Source: Populus alba (taxonomy: Eukaryota; Streptophyta; Magnoliopsida; Malpighiales; Salicaceae). Taken from it: 64,000 nucleotides of DNA. The notes under the pieces are model-generated. The model did not search any database and was not told the DNA's origin. It saw only the letters and a program-made list of their open reading frames with translations. This document shows, piece after piece, positions 35,560-47,530 of this stretch. Numbering within the stretch: the first letter of the stretch is position 1; every line of letters begins with the position of its first letter. The stretch spans positions 2,790,001 through 2,854,000 of the forward strand of contig NC_133298.1 of assembly GCF_005239225.2 (NCBI RefSeq). The letters run 5' to 3'. The translations under genes and the position numbers were made by a program.

Positions 35560-38500
35560 GCATGTAATATCTATGGAAGAAGAAGAGTGGTATGAAAGCA
35601 ATATCAGTGAATTCACCAGGCTAGTAGAACAACAGGAACAGACTTGGAAGCCTGCCACCCGAGGAACTCGGAAACTATCAATGTGGGCAATGGTCAGCTC
35701 AGGAAAGAGTTGAAAATAGGTACCTTAATTACTTCTGAACAAAGGATAAAACTGATCACCCTATTACAAGAATATTCGGATGTCTTTGCTTGGTCATATG
35801 AAGATAATATGCCGGTTTGGATACAAGTATTGTAGAACACAAGATACCGTTGGAAGAAGGGTATAAAGCCAGTCAAGCAGAAACTGAGGAGGGCCCACCC
35901 GGACGTGGATCAAGGTCAAGGCAGAACTCGAAAAGCAATGGGATGCTGGCTTTCTAGAAGTAGTTAGATATCCGCAATGGGTATCTAACATTGTTGTGGT
36001 GCCTAAGAAGGAAGGGAAGATTAGAGTTTGTGTAGATTTTCGGAATTTGAATAGAGCTAGTCCTAAGGATGATTTTCCTCTACCACACATAGATGTTTTA
36101 GTGGATAACGCTGCCCGAAGTTCACTTATTCCTTTATGGACGGTTTTTCAGGATACAATCAAATAAAAATGGCTCCGAGGATAAGGCGAAACAACTTTTG
36201 TCACACCTTGGGGGACCTACTGCTACAAGGTCATGCCATTTGGGTTAAAGAATGCGGGTGCAACATATCAAAGAGCAATGGTGACTCTATTCCACGACAT
36301 GATGCACAAAGAAATTGAGGTGTATGTAGATGATATGATTGCCAAGTCTAAAAAAGGAACAAGATCATGTGGAAGTTTTAAAAGGAAGTTATTTGAGAGG
36401 TTGAGGAAGTATGAACTAAGGCTTAATCCTGCAAAATGTTCATTCGGAGTTAAGTCGGGCAAGCTGTTGGGATTTGTGGTAAGCGATAGAGGGTATAGAG
36501 GTGGATCCAGACAAAGTAAGGGCCATTCAAGCTATGTCATCCCCCAAGACGGAGAAAGAAGTAAGAGGATTCTTAGGAAGGTTGAATTACATTGCTCGAT
36601 TTATAGCTCAGCTAACAACAACATGCGAGCCTATATTCCGACTACTAAGAAAAAAGAACCCTGGAACCTGGAATGAGGAGTGTGAGGAGGCGTTCAATAA
36701 AATCAAGCATTATTTACAAAATCCACCTCTACTGGTGTCTGTATCAGGGAAACCTCTGGTATTATATCTAACCGTAACTGAAGTAGCCATGGGATGTGTA
36801 TTGGGTCAGCATGATGAAACCGGAAGGAAGGAAAGAGCTATTTATTACTTGAGTAAGAAATTCACTGAATGTGAGTCCAGATACACGGAGATAGAAAAGC
36901 TGTGTTGTGCATTGGTGTGGGCGGCAAAGAGGTTGCGACATTACATGTTATACTATACACTTGGTTGATTTCAAAATTGGATCCCCTGAGGTATATTTGT
37001 AATAAGCCTTTTCTCTCAAGTCGAATTGCAAGGGTGGCAGGTTTTGTTAGCAGAATATGACATAGTGTACATGACAAGGAAGCCGTAAAAGGGAGTGCCA
37101 TTGCAGACCATCTGGCCGATAATGCTGTTGAAGATTACGAACCTTTGGATTTTGATTTCCCTGATGAAGATATATCGTCAATAGAAAAGAAGAAGAGGAA
37201 GACAGATTGGTGGACCATGTTTTTTGACGGGGCAGTAAATGTACATGGTAACGGGGCAGGGGCGGGTAATAATCTCTCCTAATAAGAAACAATACCCAGT
37301 TTCGGTCAAACTACATTTTGAGTGCACCAACAATAAACTGAGTACGAAGCTTGTATACTCGGTTTAGAAGCGGCATTGGAGTTAAAGATAAAGAAGATAG
37401 ATGTATATGGGGATTCAATGTTGATCATCTGCCAGGTCAAAGGGGAATGGCAAACCAAGAGGAAAAGTTGAGGCCGTACCAGGAATACCTATCATGCTAG
37501 CAAAGGAATTTGAAGAAATTAGATTCACCCATCTAGGAAGGGAGGGGAACCATTTTGCGGATGCTTTGGCCACACTAGCTGCTATGACTACCATTGACCT
37601 CAAATGCAAGGTACAACCGGTACACATTGATATTAGAAATGATCCAGCGCACTGTTGTTTAGTCGAAGGAGAGGTGGACGGACAACCTTGGTATTACGAT
37701 ATCAAGAATCTTGTGCGGAATCAGGAATATCCAGTGGGAGCTTCTAAAACGGATAAGAAAACCTTGAAGAAGGTTGGCTATAGACTTCTATTTAGATGGA
37801 GAGATTTTATATAAAAGATCATTTGATGGTACCCTGTTAAAGGTGTTTGGATGAGGCAGATGCTAGAAAGGCATTAAGAGAGGTCCATGAGGGGATTTGC
37901 TCAACCATGCTAGCGGGCACATGATGGCAAGGAAAATCCAAAGGGCTGGTTATTTTTGGATGAACACTAGAAAAAGATTGTATCAACTATGTCAGAAAAT
38001 GTCACAAATGTCAAATTTACAGTGATAAGGTCAATATGCCACCAGCTCCTCTGTTTAACTTAACATCTCCATGGCCTTTCGCGATGTGGGGGAATTGATG
38101 TGATTGGACCTGTAAACCCAAAAGCGAGCAATGGTCATAGATTTATCCTCGTGGCTATTGACTACTTCACAAAATGGGTAGAAGCCGGGTCATTTGCTCA
38201 TGTGACACAAAAAGTGGTGAAGAAATTTATTGAGAGAGATTTGATATGTCGGTATGGTCCCCAGAACAGATTATAACTGATAATGCCCAGAATTTCAACG
38301 GCAAGATGATAATAGAGCTCTGCACTAAATGGAAAATCAAGCATTCCAATTCTTCGCCATATAGACCAAAGATGAATGGGGCGGTAGAAGCTGCTAACAA
38401 GAATGTCAAAAAGATTGTTCAGAAGATGGTAGTCACCTATAAGGATTGGCATGAGATGTTACCATTTGCCCTTCATGCATATCGCACCGTAGTTCGAACC

Positions 38501-38939
38501 TCAACAGGGACTACCCCATATTCTTTGGTATACGGTATGGAGGCAGTGATGCCTTTGGAAGTGGAAATCCCATCGTTAAGAGTGTTAATAGATTCTGAGA
38601 TAGAAGAGGCCGAGTGGGCCAGAGTGAGATACGAGCAATTGAACTTGATCAGTGAGAAGAGGATGGCCGCAATATGTCATCACCAACTTTACCAGAAACG
38701 AATGGCTAAGGCGTATGATAAGAATGTTAGACCGCGTATGTTTCAAGAAGGGGATCTAGTATTGAAGAAAATATTGTCATTTACCAGGAGATGATCGAAG
38801 CAAATGGGCACCAAATTACGAGGGTCCTTATGTAGTAACAAAGGCATTCTCAGGAGGAGCGTTGAAGTTAGCTAGAATGGATGGAGAAGATCTAGCTCGG
38901 CCTGTGAATTCTGACTCTGTAAAAAGATATTACGCTTGA
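35560..38939 (+). pseudogene. Tat pol: RT, RNase H, archaeal-type RNase H, integrase, with many frameshifts
   Basis: Domains follow in order. A linker has FAWSYED (near 35786). Reverse transcriptase runs from about 35930 to 36480 with SPKDDFPLPHID, FMDGFSGYNQIKMAP, MPFGLKNAGATYQRAM (36233 on) and the catalytic YVDD near 36322. The first RNase H spans about 36690-36960 (GCVLGQHDETG, AIYYLSKKF). A second, archaeal-type RNase H at about 37200-37600 (FFDGAVN, then HFADALATLAAM) is the hallmark of the Tat lineage. Integrase has a zinc-finger region at about 37850-38030 and a core with GIDVIGPV, ITDNAQNFNG and PYRPKMNGAVEAANKN. The C-terminus GPYVV then VNSDSVKRYYA stops at 38937. The frame shifts repeatedly by single bases, so no protein longer than about 180 residues is continuous. 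Confidence 0.85.
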
Positions 38940-39596
38940 TGTAGTTCCCTAAATTAATAAAGCAAAGTTTGGCCATTGATTTCTTTCCTTTTGTGCATTG
39001 ATCTCACAACAATCATTTTTTGCATTAATCCCAACAGTGCATCTCCTCACTCATTTAAAAAGTTTAGCATCGACTGAACGAATTTCTTCTCTATATAAAA
39101 GCTCAAACTAGGATCACACCTCTACACTGGGGGCAATACAAGATGTTTTATGAAAAGTTTTTACGGAAGCCTATAGATTTGAAAACCAAGCTAAAGCATT
39201 TGACAAAAGCAATGACATAAAAGCAAGAACAAGTCTTACATTTTGAGAAAAGGGCTACTTGAGGAAAGTCAAATACTTTTTCTCCAAGAATATGATAAGA
39301 AAAAAGGCAACACGAGAGATGAATCCGACATACGACTTCAAAAGCACGCTCATGTTACGAGGAAGTCTCATGAACTAGAAAAGAGGATGGGGGCCTATGT
39401 TTCAAAACCAGGTACGAATGCATGCATTGCATCTAATCATAAAGTCATTGCACGTATGTTTTTTTATCGTTACAGGAGGAGATCTTAGTGCATTCTAACG
39501 AGATTGTGGACGAAGAAAGAATTATTGAGTTGAGTCTAGAGCAGAAAGAAGAGAAGATAATATTTTTCAGACCCTGCCAACAGGAAGAACGACATC
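38940..39596 (+). other. 3' non-coding region of the nested Tat element
   Basis: Contains CACACCTCTACACTGGGGGCAA (near 39115), also found in the gag-only element at 56742, and the GGGGCCTATGTTTCAAAACCAGGTA block (near 39391) shared with 43349 and 57811. These conserved islands mark the Tat 3' region. No gene. Confidence 0.6.
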
Positions 39597-40415
39597 GATA
39601 GCAATTGGTAAAAGGGAATCGTCAGATGAGATTCCAAGTTGTTTGGTTAAAAGAGATCGCAAGAAGGGATCTCGTTTTTTCGATGAAGATCGCCAGAAGG
39701 GACTTCATATTTCAGCTTTGAATAAAGGGAATCGCCAGATGGGATTCCATGTTGTTTGAGATCGCCAGAAGGGATCTCGTGTTTCACTATTTGGAGGTCG
39801 CAGATGGGATCTCGTATTTCATGTTGGTTAAAAGGAATCGCCAGATGGGATTCCAGGTTTGCTTGAGATCGCCAGAAGGGATCTCGTGTTTCACTATTGT
39901 GGAGGTCGCCAGATGGGACCTCACACTTTGTTGGTTAAAAGGAATCGCCAGATGGGATTCCAGGTTGCTGGAGATCGCCAGAAGGGATCTCATGTTTCAC
40001 TATTATGGAGGTCGCCAGATGGGACCTCACACTTCACGTTGGTTAAAAGGAATCGCCAGATGGGATTCCAGGTTGCTTGAGATCGCCAGAAGGGATCTCG
40101 TGTTTCACTATTGTGGAGGTCGCCAGATGGGACCTCACACTTAATGTTGGTTAAAAGGAATCGCCAGATGGGATTCCAGGTTGTTTGAAATCGCCAGAAG
40201 GGGTTTCGCATTTCACTATTTTGGGAGGTCGCCGGATGGGACCTCATACTTCATGTTTGTTAATAGGAATCCCAGATGGGATTATAAGTTTGATTAAAGG
40301 AGATCGCCAGAAGGGATCTCGCATTTCGATATTTTTCAAAAAGGGGTCGCCAGAAGGGACCTCATATTTCATTTTTGTTAAAGGGAATTTCCAGATGGGA
40401 TTCCGATGGCCGAAG
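39597..40415 (+). repeat. Minisatellite in the nested Tat 3' region (CGCCAGAAGGGATCTC-type)
   Basis: A compound repeat alternates GAGATCGCCAGAAGGGATCTC, GGAGGTCGCCAGATGGGACCTC and GGAATCGCCAGATGGGATTCC. Each short motif is an inverted repeat around CGCCAGA-GGG (GAGATC..GATCTC, GAGGTC..GACCTC, GGAATC..GATTCC): the arms co-vary while the core stays constant. A higher-order period of about 120 bp is visible from 39830 to 40180. Confidence 0.85.
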
Positions 40416-41940
40416 AGGATTGTTGTAAAGAAAGAGTTTCAGATCGATCAAGCTTCGACCAGATCAATTTTCGGGAGTTTAGTTGGGACTATCTTTATAA
40501 AACTTACTGTGCAAAACCTTCGCTCCGTAAGCTCTATAAAGAGGGGGCATCTGTTGTAACCCATTTTTGGGTCCCCGCAAAAAAATAAAATAAATAGCCA
40601 AAGAAGGTTAGAAAAATGACAAGAGGCAGAAGCGCTCGGAAAATGGTCAGAAAATTTGTCAAGGAGTATAAAGATACAAAGATTGGATTTTTGACAAAAT
40701 ATTCTTGAAGGATGAGAACCCTATTGAGAAGAAAATTTTGAATTTTGAGGAGAGAAGCCCAAATTTGGATGTTTATGGGTTTAATTGATTTTTTATTGGA
40801 TTTATAGGGGATTTGATTGCAAGAAAATTGATTTTTTAAGTCAATTTGGGCTTTAAATTGAAGAAATTAAAGTTCTGGGGCCAAATTATGATTTTTAGGA
40901 ATTTATTAAGTCAAATCAGGGCTTAATTGCATAAATATTGAAGTTTAATGGCTAATTAGGGGTTTAATTGTGAAAATCCGAAACCAGGGACCAATTTGGA
41001 AAAGGCGCAAAGATAGGGGGGCTGTTTGGAGTTGATTGAGGGGCCTAATTGAAGAAATTGGAAGTTTATTGATCAATTGAGGGCTAAATTGCATAATTTA
41101 GAGGCAAGGACCAAAGTGGAAAAGGCGGCCAACTTGGCGGACAAGACCGAAATTGTCAGGGACGCAATTGAAAGGAACAAAAATAATTGGGGGACTGATG
41201 TGAACGTTGGCGCATTTCTGGCGCCAAATTTAAATGAAACGGCGCGTTTTCTCCAAAACGACGCCGTTTCATGCGTTTAAAAAAAAAAAAAAAAAAAAAA
41301 AAAGACCAAACGGTGCCGTTTTGAACGGCACTGTTTCTCTTCTTCTTCCCCCCGCAGGCGTAGCAGAGGAGAGGAAAACCGGGGTTTTTGTCCCCGCCTC
41401 TCTCCTCACGTGCCATGGCCCGACGCCCCACACTTTGGGACCCCCGAAGCCGAAGCCGATGGCCGACCACCCGCCGCGCCACCGAACCCGAGAGAAGCAC
41501 CTTGGCAGCGGCGCCTGCCGACCGATCGACCAGCACGCCTTGTTCCCCCATGCATGCCCCGATATTGCCTATAAATAGAGAAGAAGCAGAATGAAAAAAA
41601 AAGGAGAAAAGAGGAGGGGACCCGAAAGAAAGAACCCGAGACAGTTAGAGAGAGAGAGAGACCGAAAGAGAGAGAAACCACAAAACTTACGAAACCGTGA
41701 CTGAAAACCCATGGTTTGAAAAGCTTGGGATAGTTGAAACCGAGAGGGGACATCCAGAAGTTGAAGCAGAAGCGAGCGAACCGAAGGTGTGGTCTCGGTC
41801 CACTTGGAAACCACCGTGAGCTAAGCCGCTGCCATCGCCGCCACCGCGGCCTCCGCCAGCAAGTCGCCATCTCCGCTGCGCCAGGTACGCGCATTTCTGA
41901 CCCCTTGCATTTTTTTTTTTTCTTAGGCCGGTGTAGTTTG

Positions 41941-41978
41941 GCCTCCTGCATGCAGAATCGTTTCTGCATGCAGGAGGC
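41941..41978. other. LTR palindrome, 17-bp perfect stem
   Basis: GCCTCCTGCATGCAGAA, loop TCGT, then its exact reverse complement. It sits in the transcribed leader, just downstream of the GA-rich region and a GT-rich exon-end-like site. Confidence 0.9.
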
Positions 41979-42019
41979 ATGGGGGGGAAAATAATTCCCC
42001 CCCGTTCATTTCCTTTTTG

Positions 42020-42044
42020 TTGGGCCAGACAGTGTCTGGCCCAA
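42020..42044. other. Second LTR palindrome, 12-bp perfect stem
   Basis: TTGGGCCAGACA, one base G, then TGTCTGGCCCAA. Followed by GGGCC/GGCCC-rich sequence that offers further pairing. Confidence 0.85.
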
Positions 42045-43137
42045 TGATATGGGTTTGGGCCGGCCCGGCCCAGACCAAAGCAGGTTACTGTTGGGCCGAG
42101 TCCGGCCCAACAATTTTTGGGGCTGGAGTCCGGCCCAGTTAGTTGGGCCGGCCCAGCCCATTTTAATGTATTAATATATTTATAAATATATTATATTATA
42201 TTATTATATTATTATATTATGCATGTGTGTGTATATATGTTTTTTTTTCTAAAAAAAATAAAAAAAATATATAAAAAAATAATAAAAATTTTGAAAAGTA
42301 AAAAAATATTATTGTTGTTCTTGGTATATATTGATTTGTTTTTTTATACTAATGGGATATAATTACAGTATTTAAAAAACACCTGTTTTCGTAAAAAAAA
42401 AAAAAAAAAAAAATGTTTTGTTTTCATGCATACGGCCAATACACTAGCATGTTTTGAATGTTCTTTTATATAAAAAAAAAATATTGGAAGTTTTGAAAAT
42501 GTGTTTTCGCATAGATTTCTTAAACACAAAATCATTTTTCTTGCATTTGTGGATTTTTTACAACCCGTTTGTAAAACTCCAAAGGGTATTGGCCAATATT
42601 CCAAAAAACTATAAAAATCTTATTTTGGGAGGAGAAGTTGTGATTATTGTTCACCGCTAATGTTTGGATGAAGAAATCCTTAAAAGGACGGACATCCAAA
42701 ATATTATCGGGAGTAATAAATCAACGCACCGGTTTGAAAGAAGCTTTGGCTACGATCGAGAATATTTCAAATTTAATTTTTTTTCCACGGTTTACGAGCC
42801 GTGAAAAGTAATTTTTTTTAGAAATTATGAAATTTTCTTCGTTCTTTTTATTCTCTTTTCCTTGCGATTTACGAGTTGACGGGATTAGAAAACACCAACA
42901 CCATAGACTATAGAGCAAACCAAGCACCAAGCAGCTTACCTTAGGTAGGGCGTATTAGGGGTGCTAGTACCTTCCCTTTACGCAACCAGTCCCTTGCTTT
43001 AGAATCTCTGAAAGACCAGTTAGGGTTCCTAGTGACCAAATACTAGGTGGCGACTCCAAAGAACCAAATCCTTAGAACACAACGAAAATCGCCAGTCGAT
43101 GTCGTGCCTTTATAAAATTTTTTGTGGGGGTGTGACA

Positions 43138-43574
43138 ATCGTCTCAAAATATTTGACGAGTTAGAAAATCTTTAGCAAGCAAGTGAGTCACGATGGGCAC
43201 CATAAAATGCTAAGTTGTGCAAATAAATCTGGAAATAGACTTATATGGGCCAACTCGAGTGGGCTAGAAGCCAAGCGACAAAAATGACCCAAATCAGAGG
43301 TAGCAAGTCCTCATCAGTCAAGCAACAAGAAGACTAAGAAGAAATGGGGACCTATATTTCAAAACAGGTAAAGATGCATGCATATCATCTAAAATTTGAG
43401 ACATTGGACAATGAGTTTTGCAAATCTCATTAGAGAAAATTCCAACGGAATCCATCGAGTGGAAGGCCAACTTGAAATGGCCAAAGATTAAAATTGTTGT
43501 TGAAATTTTTTTTTTTTTTTTTTTTACTTTTGAGAATTTTTCATCCCGGGCAGGCCGCCCATGAGAATTAGGCC
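43138..43574 (+). other. Resumed 3' region of the enclosing Tat element
   Basis: Starts where the nested LTR ends; the GAAATGGGGACCTATATTTCAAAACAGGTA block near 43342 matches 57808-57837. No gene. Confidence 0.55.
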
Positions 43575-44630
43575 ATCTAGAAAAATCTCCGCGCTTCCTC
43601 TTTAAGTGCCTTTGAGCACCAGTGCCTCTGGAGCACTCACTTTTCCCTTCAAGTGCCTTTGAGCACCAGTGCCTCTGAGCACTCGCTTCCCCTTGAAGTG
43701 CCTTTGAGCACCCGTGCCTCTGAGCACTCGCTAAACCCTTCAAGTGCCTTTGAGCACTAGTGCCTCTGAGCACTCGCTTTTCTTCAAGTGCCTCTGAGCA
43801 CTCACTTTACCCTTCAAGTGCCTCTGAGCACTCGCTTTCCTTCAAGTGCCTCTGAGCACTCACTTTACCCTTCAAGTGCCTCTGAGCACTCGCTAAACCC
43901 TTCAGGTGCCTCTGAGCACTCCCTTTCCCTTCAAGTGCCTTTGAGCACCAGTGCCTTTGAGCACTCGTTTTTCCCTTCAAGTGCCTTTGAGCACCAGTGC
44001 CTGTGAACACTTGCTTTTCCCTTCAAGTGCCTTTGAGCACCAGTGCCTCTGAGCACTCACTTTTTCCTTCAAGTGCCTCTGAGCACCAATGCCTCTGAGC
44101 ACTCGCTTCCCCTTGAAGTGCCTTTGAGCACCAGTGCCTCTGAGCACTCTCTTTTCTCTTCAAGTGCCTTTGAGCACCAGTGCCTTTGAGCACCAGTGCC
44201 TCTGAGCACTCGCTTTTCCCTTCAAGTGCCTCTGAGCACCAGTGCCTCTGTGCACTCGCTTTTCCCTTCAAGTGCCTCTGAGCACCAGTGCCTCTGAGCA
44301 CTCGCTTTTCCCTTCAAGTGCCTCTAAGCACTCGCTTACCCCTTCAAGTGCCTCTGAGCACTAGTGCCTTTGAGCACTCGCTTTCCCCTTCAAGTGCCTT
44401 TGAGCACTCATTTTCTTCTTGGAGCGCCTTTGAGCACTCATTTTTTTCTCGAAGTGCCTTTGAGCACTCGCTTTCCTTTTTCGAGCACCTTTGAGCGCTT
44501 GCTTTCCTTTTGGAGTGCCTTTGAGCACTCGTTTTTCTCTTTGAGTGCCTTTGAGCACTCGCTTTCCTTTTCGAGTGCCTTTGAGCCCTCACATTCTTTT
44601 GAATGCGCCTTTGAGCCCTCATTTTTATTA
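43575..44630 (+). repeat. Minisatellite (GTGCCTYTGAGCAC-type) before the 3' LTR
   Basis: About 40 copies of the core GTGCCTTTGAGCAC or GTGCCTCTGAGCAC with spacers such as TCGCTTTTCCCTTCAA give 15-bp and 31-bp periodicities. The core is itself nearly palindromic (GTGC..GCAC). Copies drift to GAGCCCTC towards the 3' end, approaching the unit found at 57900-58430. The apparent ORFs through it are repeat artefacts. Confidence 0.88.
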
Positions 44631-44679
44631 TTTTTTTTTTATTTATTTTTTTTTACTTGGGTAGGTCACCCATCATAAT

Positions 44680-44687
44680 GAGATCAC

Positions 44688-44726
<39 letters not shown>

Positions 44727-44939
44727 GGATCGTCTTCCAAATGACTTGTTTCTTGATTTCTACATCTCTCTGTAAAGGTCATGTGTCAATCTACTGTTTT
44801 CTAAGTTTTCAAGAAAAAAAGAAAAAAAAAATGGTTCTTTCTCTATCTACTTTTCTTTATAAATTTACTATATAAAGATAAAAGAAAATGAAATTTTTCT
44901 AATATCTTTGCATAGTAAATATTATAAAGAGGGGGCAAC
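44680..44939 (+). other. Poly-A run and polypurine tract of the enclosing Tat element
   Basis: A long A run (44692-44724) and A-rich sequence lead to ATTATAAAGAGGGGGCAAC, the tract just before the TGTCATAACC LTR. Confidence 0.65.
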
Positions 44940-47113
44940 TGTCATAACCCAATTTTTTGATCATTTTTATTTTTATTATGATTATTATTTTATTTATTGA
45001 AAAGGATAAAAAATTAAGGAAAAAAATAATAATGATGATGAAAAAAGAAGTAAAATGAAATAAATGAAGAATGAATTAAAATTTGGGTGTAGGGCAATAT
45101 GATTGGAAGTTTTGGAGTTTAATTAAAACTTTAGAATTAATTTATTTAATCTAATTAAGGGTTTAACTGGAGAATTGATAAATTTTTAGACTTAATTAAG
45201 CTTTGAAATTAAGTTAATTCATCCAATCAAGGATTTAATTGGAGAATTAATAAGTTTTGAGACTTAATTAAGCTTGGAATTAATTTAATTAATCCAGTTA
45301 AGGGTTTAATTGAAGAATTGATAAGTTTGGAGACTTAATTAAGCTTGTAATTAATTTTATGAATTTAATCAGGGGTTTAATTAGAGAATGGATAAGTTTT
45401 AGACTTAATTGGACTTTGGATTTAATTAAATTAACTTATTCAGGGGCTTAATTGAAGAACTATTAAGGTTTGGGGTTCAAATTTCGAAATTAAAAATCCA
45501 AGGACTACATTGGAAAAGCGCCGAAATAAAGGGGTCCAAGTTTAAATTTTATCCAGGGGCTTGATTGCACGATTTCAGAATTCCAAGGACCAAAATGCAA
45601 ATGGCCATTGAACACAGCACTGTTCATCTTCTTCAACGTTTCAGCTGCCGGCCGCCACCATTACTCCTGCAATAACAGTCGATTAATTACCTGGTAACGG
45701 TGGAATTCTGTGGCTATAAAACTAGAGAAAACAACGAAGAAAAGAGGAGAGAAATCACAGAAAAGAAAGACGGTGAAAAAACCTGAGACGAGGGGGAGAG
45801 ACAAAAAAACAGAGCCACAAACGGCAGAAATAAGGAGTCACGGAACCGGTGGAAAACAAATACCCAGAGGAAAGAAAAGGGAGTAGAACCGGGTAGGGAG
45901 ACTGTACAGAGGGGAGCAGAATTTGTGCCCTTGTTTCTTCTAAAAGAGACAGAGGCGCTTGGCGCCATTCTCTAGTAAGCTAGAGAAGGCCATAGAGAAG
46001 GAAATAAGTAACTCAAGGGGCAGCGCCTTCCCCCCTTCACAACTGAACTCACAGACAAGGAAGAAAAGACATCAGACCAAGAAACCCAGGCAAGGAGCAA
46101 GAAAACAACGACAAGAACACAGACGAAGAAGGAAATAAAGAAAGCAAGAACCAGAGGAGTAGACGGAAACAGAAACAGAGGAAGAACTGAAAATAATCGA
46201 GGAAGAGACCAAGAACCACAGAAAAATGGACGACGAACCGTGACCAGAACCAGTGTCACTGCTGCCTTCGGTTTTGCCAGCGCCAGGTAAGTAGCGTTTT
46301 CCTTCCTTGCATTTTAATTACATGTTCCTGTAGGTAAAAACAGAAATAATGGCCAGCCGGGTCAAGCCTTGACCCGGCTAGGCCTGCTGGGTCCAGCCCA
46401 GCCATGTGGGCTGAGCTGGGCCCAGCCCAAAAAAAAAATTAAAAAAATTAAAAAATTAAAAAAAATAGAAAGATAAAAAACAGAAAAAAAATAAAAAATA
46501 TGTATGCATGAATAAAAATAATATAAATTTATTGGTTTATTCACTGACGCCAGAGTCAGGAATAAAAATACCGGTTTAAGTTTATATTATTTTTATTCGT
46601 TGTATTTTTTTATTTTGTTTAGCTAAAAAATAAAAAATGTGTGCATGCTTAAAAAATAAATTTATTTTTATTTATTTATTCACTGGTGCTAGATTAGGGA
46701 ATAAAAAATATATTGATCTAATTTTTGTCGTAGCTACGAATTTTTACCAACGCCAGAGTTGGAATTATTCGAGCTCGAATATTCACTGGCGCCAGAGTCA
46801 GGAATATTATAAACAAATCATCACAACATAAACTAATAAACATTTAGCAATTTAAGACAAAACCAACAATGCAGTTTGCCTTAGGCAGAACGTTTAAGGG
46901 GTGATAATATCTTCCCTTTTACGTAACCAATCCCGAACCATCGAATCTCTGTTGACCAGTTAGGGTTCCTAGTGACCATAATACTAGGTGGCGACTCCTC
47001 AAACAAGACATTTTTTTTTCCTAAAAGAACCGGATGCCAGAATCTGTTCTTTTTCCATAATTAATTCAAGAGAATTATTATTTTTTAGGGCCGCCGTGAT
47101 GTCGGGTGCGACA
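44940..47113 (+). repeat. Tat element 3' LTR (2174 bp)
   Basis: Nearly identical to 30569-32748; differences are single-base indels in A, G or T runs plus a few substitutions (for example GCCGCCATGATG versus GCCGCCGTGATG at the end). The palindrome is kept at 46355-46379. Confidence 0.88.
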
Positions 47114-47516
47114 AGTGGGACTACCCCACCACCAAGCAAGTGGTAGCTCCATTAGTGCCACTAATGATGGCATGTTGGCCCCTCCATGATGGCCATTCAT
47201 TGCCTATAAAAGAGGCATGCAAAGAGAGCTAAATGTGAGAGGGAGAATAACGTGAGTGTGTGAAAGAGTGAAGAGAAGAGAAAGGGTTGCTGCCATGGGC
47301 AGCAGCCCTGCAGCTGCAAGGGCAGCAGAGATGTGAGTTGAGTGGATGATCCTCCTCCATGTATTTATTGTATTCTTTCTCTACTCTAATAAAATGGACT
47401 CTCTCCCGTGGATGTAGGCGGTTTTCCCGAACCACGTAAAATATTGTGTCTCAGTGTGTTTATTCCTCCGTTGAGCAATTATCAGTACATCACCGGTCAC
47501 CGGATTCCGCCCAACA
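47114..47516 (+). repeat. Outer element 5' LTR, remainder
   Basis: Continues the LTR started at 30547 and ends CCGCCCAACA. Includes CCTATAAAAGAGGC (TATA box, about 47211). Compared with the 3' LTR it has an extra GGGCAGCAGCCCTG-type stretch near 47297. Confidence 0.88.
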
Positions 47517-47530
47517 ATTGGTATCAGAGC
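47517..47530 (+). promoter_or_regulatory. Outer element primer-binding site
   Basis: ATTGGTATCAGAGC follows the 5' LTR directly: an initiator Met-tRNA type site. Confidence 0.9.

Larger units (their letters stand above)
35505..43137 (+). mobile_element. Nested Tat-type Ty3/gypsy element with pol (5' end in the gap)
   Basis: The sequence right of the gap begins inside a gypsy polyprotein and runs to a polypurine tract AAAGAGGGGGCA (40538-40549) and a 3' LTR (40552-43137) of the TGTTGTAACC family, not the TGTCATAACC family of the enclosing element. After 43137 the enclosing element's 3' region resumes (compare 43300-43390 with 57790-57850). The simplest reading is insertion of a full element, followed by failure to assemble its 5' LTR. 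The bases after the LTR, ATCGT, should be the target duplication and are untestable on the left. Confidence 0.75.
40552..43137 (+). repeat. 3' LTR of the nested Tat element (2586 bp)
   Basis: TGTTGTAACCC start, TGTGACA end. TATA box CTATAAATAG at 41571-41580; upstream, inverted motifs GAAACGGCGCG and CGACGCCGTTTC near 41237-41274 and ACGGTGCCGTTTTGAACGGCACTG near 41309-41333. Downstream: GA-rich leader, palindromes at 41941-41978 and 42020-42044, and the CTTACCTTAGGTAGGG to CTAGGTGGCGACTCC block (42937-43057). A poly-A run at 41280-41302 may be of uncertain length. Confidence 0.87.
30569..47113 (+). mobile_element. Tat-type Ty3/gypsy element (gag-only), inserted in the outer element's 5' LTR
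   Basis: LTRs at 30569-32748 and 44940-47113 start TGTCATAACCC and end GGTGCGACA. AGTGG flanks both ends (30564-30568 and 47114-47118). The 5' LTR is followed by a TGGCGACTCC-type primer site; the 3' LTR is preceded by the tract AAAGAGGGGGCAAC. Its own visible coding is a broken gag (33315 onward) followed by long non-coding 3' sequence up to the gap, resuming at 43138 with a minisatellite. The pol-bearing stretch 35505-43137 belongs to a different family, nested inside. The LTRs differ mainly by homopolymer indels and a few substitutions, so insertion was recent. Confidence 0.85.

Noticed and set aside
34882..35658. Long frames across the N gap
   Set aside because: The sequence there is unknown; any frame is an artefact of the 500 N.
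39749..40247. Frames of 70-130 codons through the CGCCAGA repeats
   Set aside because: They are open only because the repeat unit lacks stops; both strands give repetitive products and no family fits.
30569..43137. Reading 30569-43137 as one element with LTRs at each end
   Set aside because: The LTRs start differently (TGTCATAACC versus TGTTGTAACC), do not align as a pair and lack a shared target duplication, whereas 30569 pairs with 44940-47113.
43318..44678. Many overlapping repeat proteins (LSTRFPLQVP.. and AQRHLKGK..)
   Set aside because: Products of the GTGCCTTTGAGCAC minisatellite read in different frames; not genes.
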